A stretch of 64,000 bases of DNA from CAYMGM01 sp964390005 (GCA_964390005.1 CAYMGM010000005.1:66305-130304), one strand, 5' to 3'. Counted from the first letter of the stretch, positions 34,265-44,670 are shown. Notes: generated by a model not told the origin, from the sequence alone. Numbers and translations are program-made.

Positions 34265-35836
34265 TCAAGGCCCCACCGCGGATGCATGGCAAGCCCCGGG
34301 GATCAAAAGCGGCTTTTGCAAGTAAAGATCCAACGCGCCCCAGCTTTGAAGTTTGTCGTACTGCGCCAGCGCGTCCTTGATGATATATTGGATCAAAGGC
34401 GAGCGTCCCTCGACAACCCCACGGTTCACAACAAGAAAATCGGGATAAACCGAGTGATTTTGTACGATCCGCATAAGCCCAAGACGCGCGGGCATAATCC
34501 GCGCCGTACTGGGGTTTTTTGCATTTTCGGCATCTGTCGGCACCAAAATGTCCAAAAGGCCCGTTTGCGCACAAGGATAGTTCTGCGCCAAAAAGGCGGT
34601 TATCGCCTTCATCTTCTCGGCGTTTTCAATAAGCTGACGATCCGTACCCTGTTTAAAGGCCGCATGCTTGATCAAATGCGGCGCGCCTGAAAAGGCAAAA
34701 ACCAAGACAAAGACAAGAAAGGTCGCCAAAGTAACCACCGGCATCCGCGGCGGTAAAAGAAGCGCACAGGCGGCAATAAACAAAAAGCAAGGCCCAAACA
34801 AATACCAGCTCAGCGCCATGCTGTGAAAAACGCTGTTGACGGCCATCAACGCCGCCGCCACAAACAAAACGCCGCCCAAAAGAATCCGCGGCGTCTTGTC
34901 GCGCCGCGCGATAGCGCCAACCCCGAAAACAAGGCTCCAAAACATCGCGGCCGCTGCAGGCAGAAAATCAACGCGAAGGCCGGCGACGGCAATTTGGTCC
35001 CATGTCACCTCGTCGCGCCGCCAAGCCAGCAGAACATTCTCCATCGAGAATTTCAAAGGCGGCACAATCGCCATAATGTCGCGGATCTGCTGAAGGCTAG
35101 TATCAAGCGGGCACAAGAAAAACACAAGCCCCGTCAGGGCCGCATAAAGAAGGAAGGCAAGCCCGGCCTCTTTGACGGCCCGCTTCACTTGATGGCTTGG
35201 CGCGTTTAAAAAAGCTTGCGCGACGCCATAGCCGGGAAAGCAAAGCGCAAAAGGAAGCATGCTAACCTTTGCCATCACGCTGAGAAAGGCACAAACCAAA
35301 GCGGCGCGATACATCCACCCTAAGAGTCCGCCATCAAGGGCGGCCAGACAGATCGTCGCCGACATGGTGAAAAGAAGAAGATATTCTGGCGAAATAATTT
35401 TCCCAAAAAAGAAATAGCCCGGAACCGAAAGCGAGACAAAAAGAAACAACGCAGCCGACGCGCGCCCCCATACCCTCCCAAGAGCCGCCGCGCCCATATA
35501 AAAAGCGATATATTTTAATGAAACAAAGGCCACACGGATGATGGCGATTTCAAACCCTTTCGGCGCCATGTCTCGAAAATAAACCAGCAGGCCCCAAAAC
35601 AAAGGTCCATTGCCCGAGGAAAAATGAAAAATATAGTTTGTCGTAACGGTATCTAAAAACAAAGCCTCGTCGGGCGAACCTGCATGAAGCGACGCCAAAT
35701 CACTGGGCCTCAAAACCAAAAAAAGCTCGGTGCCCCATAAAAAGAAGCCCAAAGCCAAGACAAAGGCATAGGCTATCGTCAGGGCCTTTTCTGCCGAAAG
35801 CCGCGCCCCAAAGGTTTTAAACGTTTTGTCGATCAT
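34265..35836 (-). CDS. GT-C-type multi-pass membrane glycosyltransferase (putative)
   Basis: A 523-residue protein with about ten membrane segments. An acidic pair in the first outer loop, GSPDEALFLDTVTT, suits the catalytic motif of lipid-phosphate-dependent GT-C transferases. A periplasmic C-terminal domain of about 120 residues contains ITAFLAQNYPCAQTGLLDIL. If correct, it would transfer a sugar from a polyprenyl-phosphate carrier on the outer face. It follows a similar protein 12 bases upstream. Acceptor and sugar are unknown. Confidence 0.65.
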   Translation of the reverse strand: MIDKTFKTFGARLSAEKALTIAYAFVLALGFFLWGTELFLVLRPSDLASLHAGSPDEALFLDTVTTNYIFHFSSGNGPLFWGLLVYFRDMAPKGFEIAIIRVAFVSLKYIAFYMGAAALGRVWGRASAALFLFVSLSVPGYFFFGKIISPEYLLLFTMSATICLAALDGGLLGWMYRAALVCAFLSVMAKVSMLPFALCFPGYGVAQAFLNAPSHQVKRAVKEAGLAFLLYAALTGLVFFLCPLDTSLQQIRDIMAIVPPLKFSMENVLLAWRRDEVTWDQIAVAGLRVDFLPAAAAMFWSLVFGVGAIARRDKTPRILLGGVLFVAAALMAVNSVFHSMALSWYLFGPCFLFIAACALLLPPRMPVVTLATFLVFVLVFAFSGAPHLIKHAAFKQGTDRQLIENAEKMKAITAFLAQNYPCAQTGLLDILVPTDAENAKNPSTARIMPARLGLMRIVQNHSVYPDFLVVNRGVVEGRSPLIQYIIKDALAQYDKLQSWGALDLYLQKPLLIPGACHASAVGP

Positions 35837-35848
35837 GCCGCCGTCTCG

Positions 35849-37594
35849 TCAATCGATATGATAGGGAATGTTCAGCGCATTGTTCGGGTTTCGCGCGACA
35901 AACCATGTACACCCTTCCTGAACAGGCCCGATGGAAAGCGTATAGGCCCCCGCCCGCCGCGGGAAAGGAACGACCACAGCCACCTCTGCCGACGCGCCAG
36001 GTTTTAACGTCGGCAAAGCGCTGCGCTGACCATCAAGCACTGGCGTCCCCACCTGATTCAGCCACTGCGCCCCAACATTGACACCCCCCGCGCCAAGATA
36101 AGGCTCTAACGTTTCGGCCCCTTTATTGGTCACTTTGACGCGCATAATCAACTCAGCGGGTGCCAGAAAACGACCCCAACCGCGCCGCGGAAACGGATCA
36201 TCAATACCGACAAGGCTTACCGCCGTTTCATAGTGGGAAAGACAGGCGGGCTGTGCAGCGGCGTAAGAGCTTCCTTCCGGGAGCGTTGTATATTTTCCCA
36301 AATAGGGTGAAGCAAAAACGCGGTCCTTCAAGCCCGCGGCGAAAAAAGCCACGACAATGATTGAGAAGATCAAAAGCAAGCGCGGCATTTTCCGCCCGCG
36401 CAGCGCATACATAAACGGCACGACAAAAAGGAAGAGATTGGCCGCTTTAAAATAGCCCGTAAAATGCATCATGACTGTTTTGCCAAAGCAAAAATAAGTC
36501 AAAGCAATCACGGCAAGTCCTAAAGACAGCGCAAAAACATGGCCTTGGCGAACGCTTTCGTCCATGCGTCGAAAAGCCCCGCGCAACGTCCCACCCAAAG
36601 CGTAAAGAGCAGCCAAAACAAGCCCCAAAAACAGCAAAACGCCGGTCCCTTCATAGCGCGCGGGCTTACCGTCGCCAACCAGCCAATGGTGCCCCGCAAG
36701 GCCCGAGAACATATGTTCGGCCAAACTTTGAAACGGCAGGCCCAAGATCCCCGCGGCCTGACTTGACGCAAAAACGCCGAACCGCACGCGAATAAAGAGC
36801 TGCCACGCCACAACGACCAAAACGGGAAGGGCTTGAAGGCCAAGCTGCCCCAGCAAAGGCCTGACGCGTGCCCACGACAAAAGGCTTTGCCATCCGGCCA
36901 CACGGATAAACCGCCAAAGAAGGCCAAGGCCGACAAAACAGGGGATTAGAACGAAAATCTCGCGCGATAGCGCGGCAAAGGTGATCGCCAGAAGATAAAA
37001 AATCTTTTGATCCGCCAACAGCGCCAGCGCCGCCAAAATAAAAAGGGCGTCGGCGGTCCCGTCAGGCAATCCATTTAACAAGGTGACTTGCGTTCCAGCG
37101 CCCAGAGACCAAAGAAGGATCAAATAGGGCGAAGCCCCCTGCCGCGCCAAAAAGGCGCTGGCAAACCCCACGGCGAGAAGAAGAAGCCCCAGCGCGGTGC
37201 CATAATAGACCGCGGGGCTGACCCACGACTGAAAAAAGATTTTCGAGACAAGGTTCGCCAAAAGCGGCAACCCGATACGCTGATAGCGATAAGGTGCGTT
37301 ATCAATGTAGCGTGGCGTATCGCGAAGCGCGAACGGATCGTTTGCGATAGAAAAATAGAACTGGCCATCCCACCCTGTTTCATCCTTCAACACATAAAGC
37401 GGTGTGATGCCGTGCGCACGCAAATCCGATGGAATTCCAAACATCTTCGCGGGCAAGAAAATCTGCTCAAAATGCCCATTCACAGGCCCGCGCAGATAAA
37501 ACAAAAGAACGCCAAGCGAAAAGACAAGCGTTAGAAGAACAGGCCCCCAAAAGCGCTTTTGCGGCAAGCGGCCCCAAACGGAAGAAAAAGACAT
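35849..37594 (-). CDS. Large multi-pass membrane protein, GT-C-like
   Basis: A 581-residue protein with roughly ten membrane segments up to about residue 420, followed by a soluble outer domain of about 150 residues with beta-rich character (ELIMRVKVTNKGAETLEPYL, LKPGASAEVAVVVPFPRRAG) that looks Ig-like. An early outer loop has VLKDETGWDGQFYFSIANDP, with acidic and aromatic residues in the place where GT-C enzymes bind donor. ATG 37594 is chosen because a start further upstream would overlap the preceding gene by nearly 60 bases. Confidence 0.6.
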   Translation of the reverse strand: MSFSSVWGRLPQKRFWGPVLLTLVFSLGVLLFYLRGPVNGHFEQIFLPAKMFGIPSDLRAHGITPLYVLKDETGWDGQFYFSIANDPFALRDTPRYIDNAPYRYQRIGLPLLANLVSKIFFQSWVSPAVYYGTALGLLLLAVGFASAFLARQGASPYLILLWSLGAGTQVTLLNGLPDGTADALFILAALALLADQKIFYLLAITFAALSREIFVLIPCFVGLGLLWRFIRVAGWQSLLSWARVRPLLGQLGLQALPVLVVVAWQLFIRVRFGVFASSQAAGILGLPFQSLAEHMFSGLAGHHWLVGDGKPARYEGTGVLLFLGLVLAALYALGGTLRGAFRRMDESVRQGHVFALSLGLAVIALTYFCFGKTVMMHFTGYFKAANLFLFVVPFMYALRGRKMPRLLLIFSIIVVAFFAAGLKDRVFASPYLGKYTTLPEGSSYAAAQPACLSHYETAVSLVGIDDPFPRRGWGRFLAPAELIMRVKVTNKGAETLEPYLGAGGVNVGAQWLNQVGTPVLDGQRSALPTLKPGASAEVAVVVPFPRRAGAYTLSIGPVQEGCTWFVARNPNNALNIPYHID

Positions 37595-37610
37595 TGGGTT
37601 CTCGATCACA

Positions 37611-38219
37611 TTAAACGGGAAAAGACGGCGCGGCGACCGGCCTGGCAAGCGGGTTGTTTTTGTATTCAAGTTCGTCTTCTTTTTGTGCTTCTAGCTCGGC
37701 CACAATCAGCTCGGTTTCATAACGGCTGGCCTCGCGTTCTTTAAGGTAAGCAGGCAAGGTCGCCAACCGCCAAACAAGCCGCACGCTCCACCCGACCAAA
37801 GGCAGGGTAAGAACAAAGACAAAAAGACGCAAAAGAACATCCATTGGCTTTAAGAGAAAACAATAAGGCGTTTTTTCACAAGCTTCCGCCGACAGCATAT
37901 AGCGCCGAACAAGTTGAGGCCGACTGGCCGATTGATCGTACAAAGATTGGAAAAGACCGTTTAAGCCATTGGGATCCGGTGGCCGTCGCAAAAAAAACCA
38001 GTAAAGCGCAAACCCAAAAGCCAAATCGGAAGAAAGGGCAAGCAGACGAAAATAAACCAGCGGATTACCGGCCCGCGCCAAACAAAAAGAAGAGCGCATA
38101 CGCTCATTGACACGCCGCAAGTGCATGGATCGCAGCGGGCGCGCCAATCCTTTTGAGACAAGAGCACAAACGGCTCGAATATCTGTCTGTTGTTGGCACG
38201 CCGAAGCGTCGTCGGTCAT
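37611..38219 (-). CDS. Small membrane protein of unknown function
   Basis: A 202-residue protein with two hydrophobic segments (about residues 60-80 and 133-155) and a charged C terminus (REASRYETELIVAELEAQKE). ATG 38219 is preferred because AGGGGTGG precedes it, over a TTG at 38303. Cys residues cluster in the N-terminal part (SACQQQ, AVCALV) and in CEKTPYCFLLKPMD. It is the first gene of a three-gene minus-strand set with the two membrane proteins, and is divergent from the carbamoyltransferase. Confidence 0.6.
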   Translation of the reverse strand: MTDDASACQQQTDIRAVCALVSKGLARPLRSMHLRRVNERMRSSFCLARAGNPLVYFRLLALSSDLAFGFALYWFFLRRPPDPNGLNGLFQSLYDQSASRPQLVRRYMLSAEACEKTPYCFLLKPMDVLLRLFVFVLTLPLVGWSVRLVWRLATLPAYLKEREASRYETELIVAELEAQKEDELEYKNNPLARPVAAPSFPV

Positions 38220-38444
38220 TTTAGAACCACCCCTTATAGGCGAAGAAAAATCGCCAATGCTGTTTCTTTGATGTCTTTTTCCATCTAGACTAATACTTGC
38301 CAAACGTCATTCGTTTTTTTATTGTCTGCCCTGTTTCCTCGCTCGGTTTCTTTGTCCCCGATCCGGGCGGCTTAAAGGTTTTCGGGCCCTGTTTTGGCGC
38401 AGATCCAAACATCCTGCCACCCTCTTCCGATTAGAAAGATTTCA

Positions 38445-40388
38445 ATGCCCTTTTCCTTTCCCCCCATTCCGCAAGGCTCCATTTTAGGCCTGAATTACAG
38501 CGGTATGCATGACAGCGCCATCGCCCTTGTCGCCCCCGATGGCGATTTGGTCTTTGCTTGCGCGCTAGAGCGGCTTTCGCGCTATAAACAAGATGGCCGA
38601 CGTCCCGACCGTTTGCTTGATGGCGTGCCGTGGTCCCAGATCGCGGCTGTGGCGTTGACAACGGATCAAACCCTAGACCGCACGCCGCTTGCGCCCAGCC
38701 GGTTGCACCCGACGCCCTTAAAAACACCGCGGACCGCGCTTGAGAATGAACATGGCCAGCCTTTTAACGATTTTGTCAAAACGCTTCCCGTTCCCGTCCA
38801 TTTCGTCAATCATCAGCTTTGCCATGCCAGCGCTGCTTTTGCGCCCAGCGGCTTTGACGCGGCGCTGTGCCTAACCTATGACGGCGGCATGAGCAATTGC
38901 ACGACCTTTGGCGGGCTTTTCCAAGCCTCGCTTGCCAAAGGCATCGTCCCCCTTGATACTTTTCCCCTCGCGACAAACGCACGTATCAGCGTTTTATATT
39001 CGTTCATCACTGGCATGCTGGGCTTTACGCCGAACAAACACGAAGGCAAAATCACCGGCCTTGCCGCCTATGGCCACGTCACGCCAGCCTGCCGCGCCTT
39101 GCTCGACGATTGGATGGGCCCGGCCTATCACGAGATCGAAAGCTTGTGCGACTGGTATTTTATGTATGACGATACCAAACAACCGCAGCTAGCGGTCAAC
39201 GCCGAGCGCCGCCGCCACCTTCAAGAAAAAATCAAAGATATCAAGCGCGAAGACCTTGCTGCCACCGTTCAAACGATGACCGAAGAGCATATTTTGACTC
39301 TTTTGACCAACGCGCGGCAAGCCGGGTGGACGCACGATAATATCTGCTTATCCGGCGGACTTTTCTCGAATGTTAAATTAAACCAGCGCGTCAAAGCCTT
39401 TGGCTTTTCCAATATCTTTATCTCGCCGCCGATGACGGACGATGGGACAGCCTATGGCGCGGCGCTGCACGTTCTGTCGCAAACAAAGCCCCTGGCGCGC
39501 AACCCACAAAAAACCATGGCCGTCGGCCCGGCCTATGACGCCGATGCCGTTTTATCGGCCTTAACTGAAGCCGGGCTGACCTACACGGAAACGACGAAAG
39601 AAGATCAAGCCGAAAAAATCGCTACCCTGTTGGCGCAAGGAAAAGCCGTTGCTTTGTTTTCGGGCGGCATGGAGTTTGGGCCGCGCGCGCTAGGAAACCG
39701 GTCGATCTTGGCTGCGGCCTCGGACGCTTCGATCAATAAATCGCTGAACGATAAACTCAACCGAACCGAGTTTATGCCTTTTGCGCCCATGACGCGCTAT
39801 GAAGACAAAGACGCTTGCTATACCGATTTAGCTGGTTGCGACTTAACGGCAGAATATATGACGATCACGACGGGCTGCACCGATTTGATGAAGCAGCGTT
39901 GCCCCGCCGTTGTCCATGTCGATGGCACGGCACGCCCGCAATTGATCCGCGCCGATAAACTGCCGCTGGTTCATCGCATTATCACTCTTTTCCAAGAGAA
40001 AACGGGCCAGCCCTCAATCGTCAATACGTCGTTTAACATTCATGAAGAGCCTATTGTCTGCTCACCGCGCGATGCGATTGACGGGTTTTTAGGCGCCGGG
40101 CTTGACTATCTGTTCTTTGACGCAGGTCCCGGGTATCTTCTGTCGTTTGATGATAATCGCTTGGCTGCTTTGACCTATCTTCAAAGCCGCCGCGGTGAGA
40201 AAAGCAAAAAGGAAGAGGCCTTAACAGCTTTGAACGCGGACCTCTTCCGCCGGATCGAGATCTTGTCAGCTGCGCTTGATCAAGCGGGCGAGACCATCAG
40301 CCACCTTCAAACACAACAGGCCGAGACAAGTTCCGCGCCGCTTCATGCAAAATTTTTGAAACTTGTCTCGCGCCAGAGCAAAGGGTGA
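38445..40388 (+). CDS. Carbamoyltransferase, NodU/CmcH family
   Basis: A 647-residue enzyme that moves a carbamoyl group from carbamoyl phosphate to a hydroxyl, through a carbamoyl-adenylate intermediate. The Kae1-like first part shows GLNYSGMHDSAIALV, VNHQLCHASAAFAPSGFDAA and TYDGGMSNCTTFGG (metal and nucleotide site); NICLSGGLFSNVKLN completes it. The YrdC-like second part carries FSGGMEFGPRALGNRSILAA and IVNTSFNIHEEPIVCS. The C-terminal 60 residues are a coiled coil. ATG 38445 has AGAAAG upstream. A sugar or glycan hydroxyl is the likely acceptor given the neighbours. Confidence 0.93.
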   Translation: MPFSFPPIPQGSILGLNYSGMHDSAIALVAPDGDLVFACALERLSRYKQDGRRPDRLLDGVPWSQIAAVALTTDQTLDRTPLAPSRLHPTPLKTPRTALENEHGQPFNDFVKTLPVPVHFVNHQLCHASAAFAPSGFDAALCLTYDGGMSNCTTFGGLFQASLAKGIVPLDTFPLATNARISVLYSFITGMLGFTPNKHEGKITGLAAYGHVTPACRALLDDWMGPAYHEIESLCDWYFMYDDTKQPQLAVNAERRRHLQEKIKDIKREDLAATVQTMTEEHILTLLTNARQAGWTHDNICLSGGLFSNVKLNQRVKAFGFSNIFISPPMTDDGTAYGAALHVLSQTKPLARNPQKTMAVGPAYDADAVLSALTEAGLTYTETTKEDQAEKIATLLAQGKAVALFSGGMEFGPRALGNRSILAAASDASINKSLNDKLNRTEFMPFAPMTRYEDKDACYTDLAGCDLTAEYMTITTGCTDLMKQRCPAVVHVDGTARPQLIRADKLPLVHRIITLFQEKTGQPSIVNTSFNIHEEPIVCSPRDAIDGFLGAGLDYLFFDAGPGYLLSFDDNRLAALTYLQSRRGEKSKKEEALTALNADLFRRIEILSAALDQAGETISHLQTQQAETSSAPLHAKFLKLVSRQSKG

Positions 40389-40389
40389 C

Positions 40390-41565
40390 ATGAAAATCGG
40401 TTTTATTACACCGTGGCCCCCGCAAAAGACGGGGATTGCCGATTATGCCTATGATTTAGCGTGTGGCTTGGCCCGAGCGGGGCACAATATCTATGTCTTC
40501 ACGACAGCCAACAAACCGATCCCGGGACCAGAAGATTGCGCCGACAAGATCATCCTGTCACCCGTCAGTCGCTTTGACGAAGACAAAGCCGCGCAAATGG
40601 ATCGTATCGTTTACCAGATGGGAAACAATTCTTCCTTCCATCTTCACATGATTCCGCTGATCGCCCGGATCAAAGGCATTGTCCATCTGCATGACATGGT
40701 GCTTCAGCACATCACAGCTTTTGCGCTTTACGCCCATGGCGATCCGTTGCTTTATAGGCGCGTTTTGGCCAAATGGTATGGCCCGGACGTTGCCCGGTTT
40801 TTTTTCGAACAATTGCGGCAAAATGTCTGTCCGTGGGATACGCCGATTGTCACCGATTACCCTCTTTTCCAAGAGGTTCTCCAACACGCCAAGGCATGCA
40901 TTGTTCACAGCCATTTCGCGGCCGACAAAATCAGCGCCGCTTTTCCCGCTTTGCCTGTCAACGTCATTCCCCAAGTCTATCCGGCCACGGGGCTTTTAAA
41001 AGGCACCGAAACGGGGCCGTTTAAAATCGGCATCTTTGGCGGCGTCGATCCGCAAAAACATGCCGAGATCGTCATAAAAGCGCTGAAGATCGCTGTCGCC
41101 CAAACCGATGTGCCGCTTGAGCTGCATATCGCCGGATCCATTCACCCGCAATGCAAATGGATTCTTGAACTTGTCGAGCAGCTTGGCCTAACCCAGCACG
41201 TCTTTTACCATGGCCGCTTACCTGAAAAAGAGTTTCTTGAGCGTTTGACCAAGACAGATTTGTGCGTCGGGCTTCGATCGCCAACCATGGGGGAAACCTC
41301 GGCGATTATTGCGCGCGCGATGCAAAGCGGAACGCCCGTCGTCGTCAACGATATTGGCTGGTATGCCGAACTGCCGTCCTTTGTCCCGAAACTAGACCCC
41401 GCCGATCCGCAGCAAGCGGAAAAATTGGCGCAGCTAATCAAAACCCTTGCGACGCGCGGTCCGGCCTATCAACAGATCATCGCCGAAACGCAAGCCTTTG
41501 CGAAAGAGTCGCTTGATTTCGACCGCACGGTCGAGGCTTATGTCGCCTTGATCCACGCTTTATAA
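40390..41565 (+). CDS. Glycosyltransferase family 4 (GT-B)
   Basis: A 391-residue retaining GT-B transferase. It opens with MKIGFITPWPPQKTGIADYA, the usual glycine-rich nucleotide-side loop of family 4, and includes IVHLHDMVLQHITAFAL, CIVHSHFAADKI, FGGVDPQKHAEIVIKAL and YHGRLPEKEFLERLTKTDLC. The EX7E-like pair falls around GETSAIIARAMQSGTPVVV. The ATG at 40390 follows the carbamoyltransferase stop by one base, so they are co-translated. Donor and acceptor are unknown. Confidence 0.88.
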   Translation: MKIGFITPWPPQKTGIADYAYDLACGLARAGHNIYVFTTANKPIPGPEDCADKIILSPVSRFDEDKAAQMDRIVYQMGNNSSFHLHMIPLIARIKGIVHLHDMVLQHITAFALYAHGDPLLYRRVLAKWYGPDVARFFFEQLRQNVCPWDTPIVTDYPLFQEVLQHAKACIVHSHFAADKISAAFPALPVNVIPQVYPATGLLKGTETGPFKIGIFGGVDPQKHAEIVIKALKIAVAQTDVPLELHIAGSIHPQCKWILELVEQLGLTQHVFYHGRLPEKEFLERLTKTDLCVGLRSPTMGETSAIIARAMQSGTPVVVNDIGWYAELPSFVPKLDPADPQQAEKLAQLIKTLATRGPAYQQIIAETQAFAKESLDFDRTVEAYVALIHAL

Positions 41566-41577
41566 CCGGAGTTTTCA

Positions 41578-43143
41578 ATGCAGGCGCGCGCCGCTTTACG
41601 ACACAGGCTTTTCGACCAAAAGACCGCCGCGATCCTTTGGACGATCGGCTTGGGTCTTTTGGCCTTTTGTTTTTTCGCGTTTCTGTCGGGCCAGATCGAT
41701 TTTCACCCGGACGAGACCATTTATTTTGATGGCATCCCCACCGCGTTACGCAACGATACGGGTCTTTTCTATTCCTTATTCTATCAACTGTTCTTGCGCG
41801 GCGATGGCGGCCCCGGCATCGCCCGACTAGCTTCGGCGGCTTTGGGCGCTGGAACGCTGGCGTGCTTGCTAATCTTAGGCACCCAACAAAACAAACCCCG
41901 GGCGCAATGGCTTCTCGCCGCTGCGGTTTTTCTGCTTTCTTATCAAAGCATCTTTATCTTTGACCGCGTCCGCCCCGAAGCCGCTTGGTGGTTTTTAAGC
42001 GCGGCTTGCGCCGTGGCCCTAAACGCCTATGGAAAACGCCCTTCAACACGCCTTTTGGCGCTTGTCGGCTTGGCTTATTTCCTTTTACCCATGAACCACC
42101 GCCTTTGCTGGCTCCCGGCGCTTTTTCTGGCGGGCTATACGGCCTTTTTCTTTTGGCCGCGTTTTGGTTTTGTCAAAACGGCCTTCTTGGGCGCAGCCAT
42201 GCTTTCCGGCGTTTTGGTCAATCTTTTTGGCCGCGCCCTTTTTTTAGGGATCGCACCCACCCAAGCGCTGCAAGCCGCTTTGGATACCCCTCACCCGGCA
42301 AGACCATCGGTTTATGCCTTCCTTCATAATGTTTTTTGGGATGCGCCTTCATTTTTAAACGACACGGCAGCTAATCCTAATTTCTATGCGCCGTTGGCCC
42401 ATCTGCACCTCTCGCCCGCGATCTTGAGCCACAATTTCGTTCAAACCGCTTTATGGCTGTCGATGGTCATCCTGCCCTTTTGTGGGCAAAGCGCCCGCGC
42501 GCGTTATCTCCTGTCGTTTCCGCTTTTCGCCTGTGTCGTCTTGTATGTGTCGGGCTATTTCAACCCGACCTATACCGCTGGCTTCTCTTTGTTTTGCGTC
42601 ATCGCGGCTCTCTTTTTGATGAACGCCAAACGCAAAATCGTTCGCGGCTTTGCGTTTTTCCTTATCGCTATTTCTCTTTTCAACGGCCTCTCGTTTTTAG
42701 CCACGCGGGTTCTTAACCATGGCCGCGCCACCTATTTTCAAGCCGAGCAACAGGCTCACCAAATCCTTATGGCGAACCCGCAAGCCCAAACCGTCGCCAT
42801 TTCCGAGCGGTACCAATCTGCAACCCGCGGTTTTAAAGGAAAAAGATATATCGTTTACAAAGACGAGCTGCCGCAAGATTTAGATTTGTTGATCGTGGAT
42901 AGCTACGACGATGTCATGTATCAGTTTGTCCCCGCTTTTCAGGAAAAACAGGACGCGCTTCATCGCCGGGCGGCAACGTCTTGCAAAGTTGCCGGTCAAC
43001 GAGATCCCGTTTACCAAGACGACACTTTATTTCCCGAAGCGAAAGCTTATCTTGAAATGCACGCGCCAATCCCCTATCCAGGGTCTTGGTTCTTCAGAAA
43101 CAGCGCGGCCTACGGCCTGAACATCTATAAGCCTTGCCCATGA
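41578..43143 (+). CDS. GT-C-type multi-pass membrane glycosyltransferase (putative)
   Basis: A 521-residue protein with about ten membrane segments and a periplasmic tail of about 120 residues (IVYKDELPQDLDLLIVDSYD). The first outer loop, DFHPDETIYFDGIP, holds the HPDE motif with acidic residues typical of PMT/ArnT-like GT-C enzymes. A CGGAG ribosome site precedes the ATG, and the stop overlaps the next gene as ATGA. It may use a polyprenyl-phosphate sugar as donor. It is a sequence relative in style of the two minus-strand membrane enzymes. Confidence 0.7.
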   Translation: MQARAALRHRLFDQKTAAILWTIGLGLLAFCFFAFLSGQIDFHPDETIYFDGIPTALRNDTGLFYSLFYQLFLRGDGGPGIARLASAALGAGTLACLLILGTQQNKPRAQWLLAAAVFLLSYQSIFIFDRVRPEAAWWFLSAACAVALNAYGKRPSTRLLALVGLAYFLLPMNHRLCWLPALFLAGYTAFFFWPRFGFVKTAFLGAAMLSGVLVNLFGRALFLGIAPTQALQAALDTPHPARPSVYAFLHNVFWDAPSFLNDTAANPNFYAPLAHLHLSPAILSHNFVQTALWLSMVILPFCGQSARARYLLSFPLFACVVLYVSGYFNPTYTAGFSLFCVIAALFLMNAKRKIVRGFAFFLIAISLFNGLSFLATRVLNHGRATYFQAEQQAHQILMANPQAQTVAISERYQSATRGFKGKRYIVYKDELPQDLDLLIVDSYDDVMYQFVPAFQEKQDALHRRAATSCKVAGQRDPVYQDDTLFPEAKAYLEMHAPIPYPGSWFFRNSAAYGLNIYKPCP

Positions 43144-44570
43144 CAACGTTACCGCAGACCGCTCCACAGCCGATCCGTCGCCTTTTGTACGATGCGACAT
43201 CGACTTTGTACACGGGCTATAAAACAGGTATCCAACGTGTCGTTTTGTCGTTGGAAGAGCCTTTGCGCGCGCTGTGCGAGGCCAAAAACATCCACTTCCA
43301 AACCGTTTATTTCGATGGCACGCGCTATGCGCTTTGCACGCCGGAATTTCGCCGCAAAATATGGATGCGCCGCCGGCTGATCAATGCGTTAAGCAAACCC
43401 TTGGCTCTTATTGCCCCTTATGCTTCGTTTTTTATGCATCAAGCGCGGAAGTATAAACGGCGCCTTAAGCGTAACCACAAAGAAAAACTACATCAGCTTC
43501 TCAAAACGTCGTTGATTAGCAAGTTCTTCTTCCTTCTTTCCGGTCTTCTTTTGTTGAACCTAAAAGTCGCCGGGTTTTTTATCCGTCTTTTTCAACGTTT
43601 AATCCGTAAAATATCGTTCCATTATCTTCGTCCGCGCGATTATTGGACCCCAGAGCGCGGCGATATTCTTTTGCTGGCCGACGCGACATGGAATTTCGAG
43701 CCATGGCCCTTTATCGAGGATGCAAAGAAAAGCGGCGCCCAAGTTCATGCTATCGTTTATGATTTGCTGCCCATTAAATATCCGCATTTCTTTTCGGACA
43801 TTCTTGTTCATGCCTTTCAACATTGGTGGAGATCCTGCGACGAATATGTTGACGCCTTCTATTGCATTTCAAAGGCTGTCCAACAGGATGTCGAAACAAG
43901 ATTGACGCGCGAGTCCCCCAATCGCCCGGCCACCTTTGTCTTTCCGCTTGGCGTCGATTTTTCACCAAAGACCGCACAACAATCAGCTTCTTCGGCTGAA
44001 ATCGCTTTGCTGGATATTGAACGCCCGCTGGATTCATCCGTTGTTTTTCTGACGGTCGGGACCATCGAGCCACGCAAAAATCATGGCTACATCTTAGATG
44101 CCTTTGATAGGGCTTGGAAAACAGATTTATCCCGGATCCTTGTTATTGTGGGGCGACGGGGCTGGTTTTGCAAAGAAATAGCGGTCCGTATTCGCAAGCA
44201 TCCGCTTTACAATAAAAACCTCTTTTGGTTTGACGATTGTAACGATGCGACTTTGGAACAGCTTTACGGGCTGGCCGACGGCTTGATCGCCGCCTCCATC
44301 GACGAAGGCTATGGCTTGCCGCTTATTGAAGGCGCAGCGCGTGGCGTCCCGGCCCTAGCCAGCGATATCCCCGTTTTTCACGAAGTTGCGGTTGCGGGAA
44401 CGCGCTTTTTCGATCTTGAAGACCCGGCGTCTCTTGCCGCACATATTGCAGCAACGGAAAAAGCTCCCTTTCCCAAACAACCGCTGGCGCAAAGTCCCTT
44501 TCCGAGTTGGGAAGATTCCGCCAAAAGCGTCTATCACCATCTTTTTTTGGCGTCTTACGGTGTGGCCTGA
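43140..44570 (+). CDS. Glycosyltransferase family 4 with basic insertion
   Basis: A 476-residue GT-B protein. The N-terminal LLYDATSTLYTGYKTGIQRV recalls the start of WbdA/WsaE-like family 4 enzymes. An unusual basic and hydrophobic insert (about residues 75-165, with KRRLKRNHKEKLHQLLK and LISKFFFLLSGLLLLNLKVA) may hold it on the membrane. The C-terminal domain has FLTVGTIEPRKNHGYILDAF and the catalytic-end motif SIDEGYGLPLIEGAARGVPA. Its ATG overlaps the previous stop. Confidence 0.88.
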   Translation: MTTLPQTAPQPIRRLLYDATSTLYTGYKTGIQRVVLSLEEPLRALCEAKNIHFQTVYFDGTRYALCTPEFRRKIWMRRRLINALSKPLALIAPYASFFMHQARKYKRRLKRNHKEKLHQLLKTSLISKFFFLLSGLLLLNLKVAGFFIRLFQRLIRKISFHYLRPRDYWTPERGDILLLADATWNFEPWPFIEDAKKSGAQVHAIVYDLLPIKYPHFFSDILVHAFQHWWRSCDEYVDAFYCISKAVQQDVETRLTRESPNRPATFVFPLGVDFSPKTAQQSASSAEIALLDIERPLDSSVVFLTVGTIEPRKNHGYILDAFDRAWKTDLSRILVIVGRRGWFCKEIAVRIRKHPLYNKNLFWFDDCNDATLEQLYGLADGLIAASIDEGYGLPLIEGAARGVPALASDIPVFHEVAVAGTRFFDLEDPASLAAHIAATEKAPFPKQPLAQSPFPSWEDSAKSVYHHLFLASYGVA

Positions 44571-44670
44571 CAAGGCAAGCCTTGCCAGAGACCGCGCGGC
44601 TCATTAACATTTCATTTCTGTTTTCCCAATGGCTTTCGTGCGCGCGCTGCACGCCAAGGACAAAAAACGT

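Noticed and set aside
34265..37594. Calling the two minus-strand membrane proteins flippase and polymerase (Wzx/Wzy)
   Set aside because: They have acidic first-loop motifs and C-terminal soluble domains that fit GT-C enzymes better; no Wzx or Wzy signature was seen.
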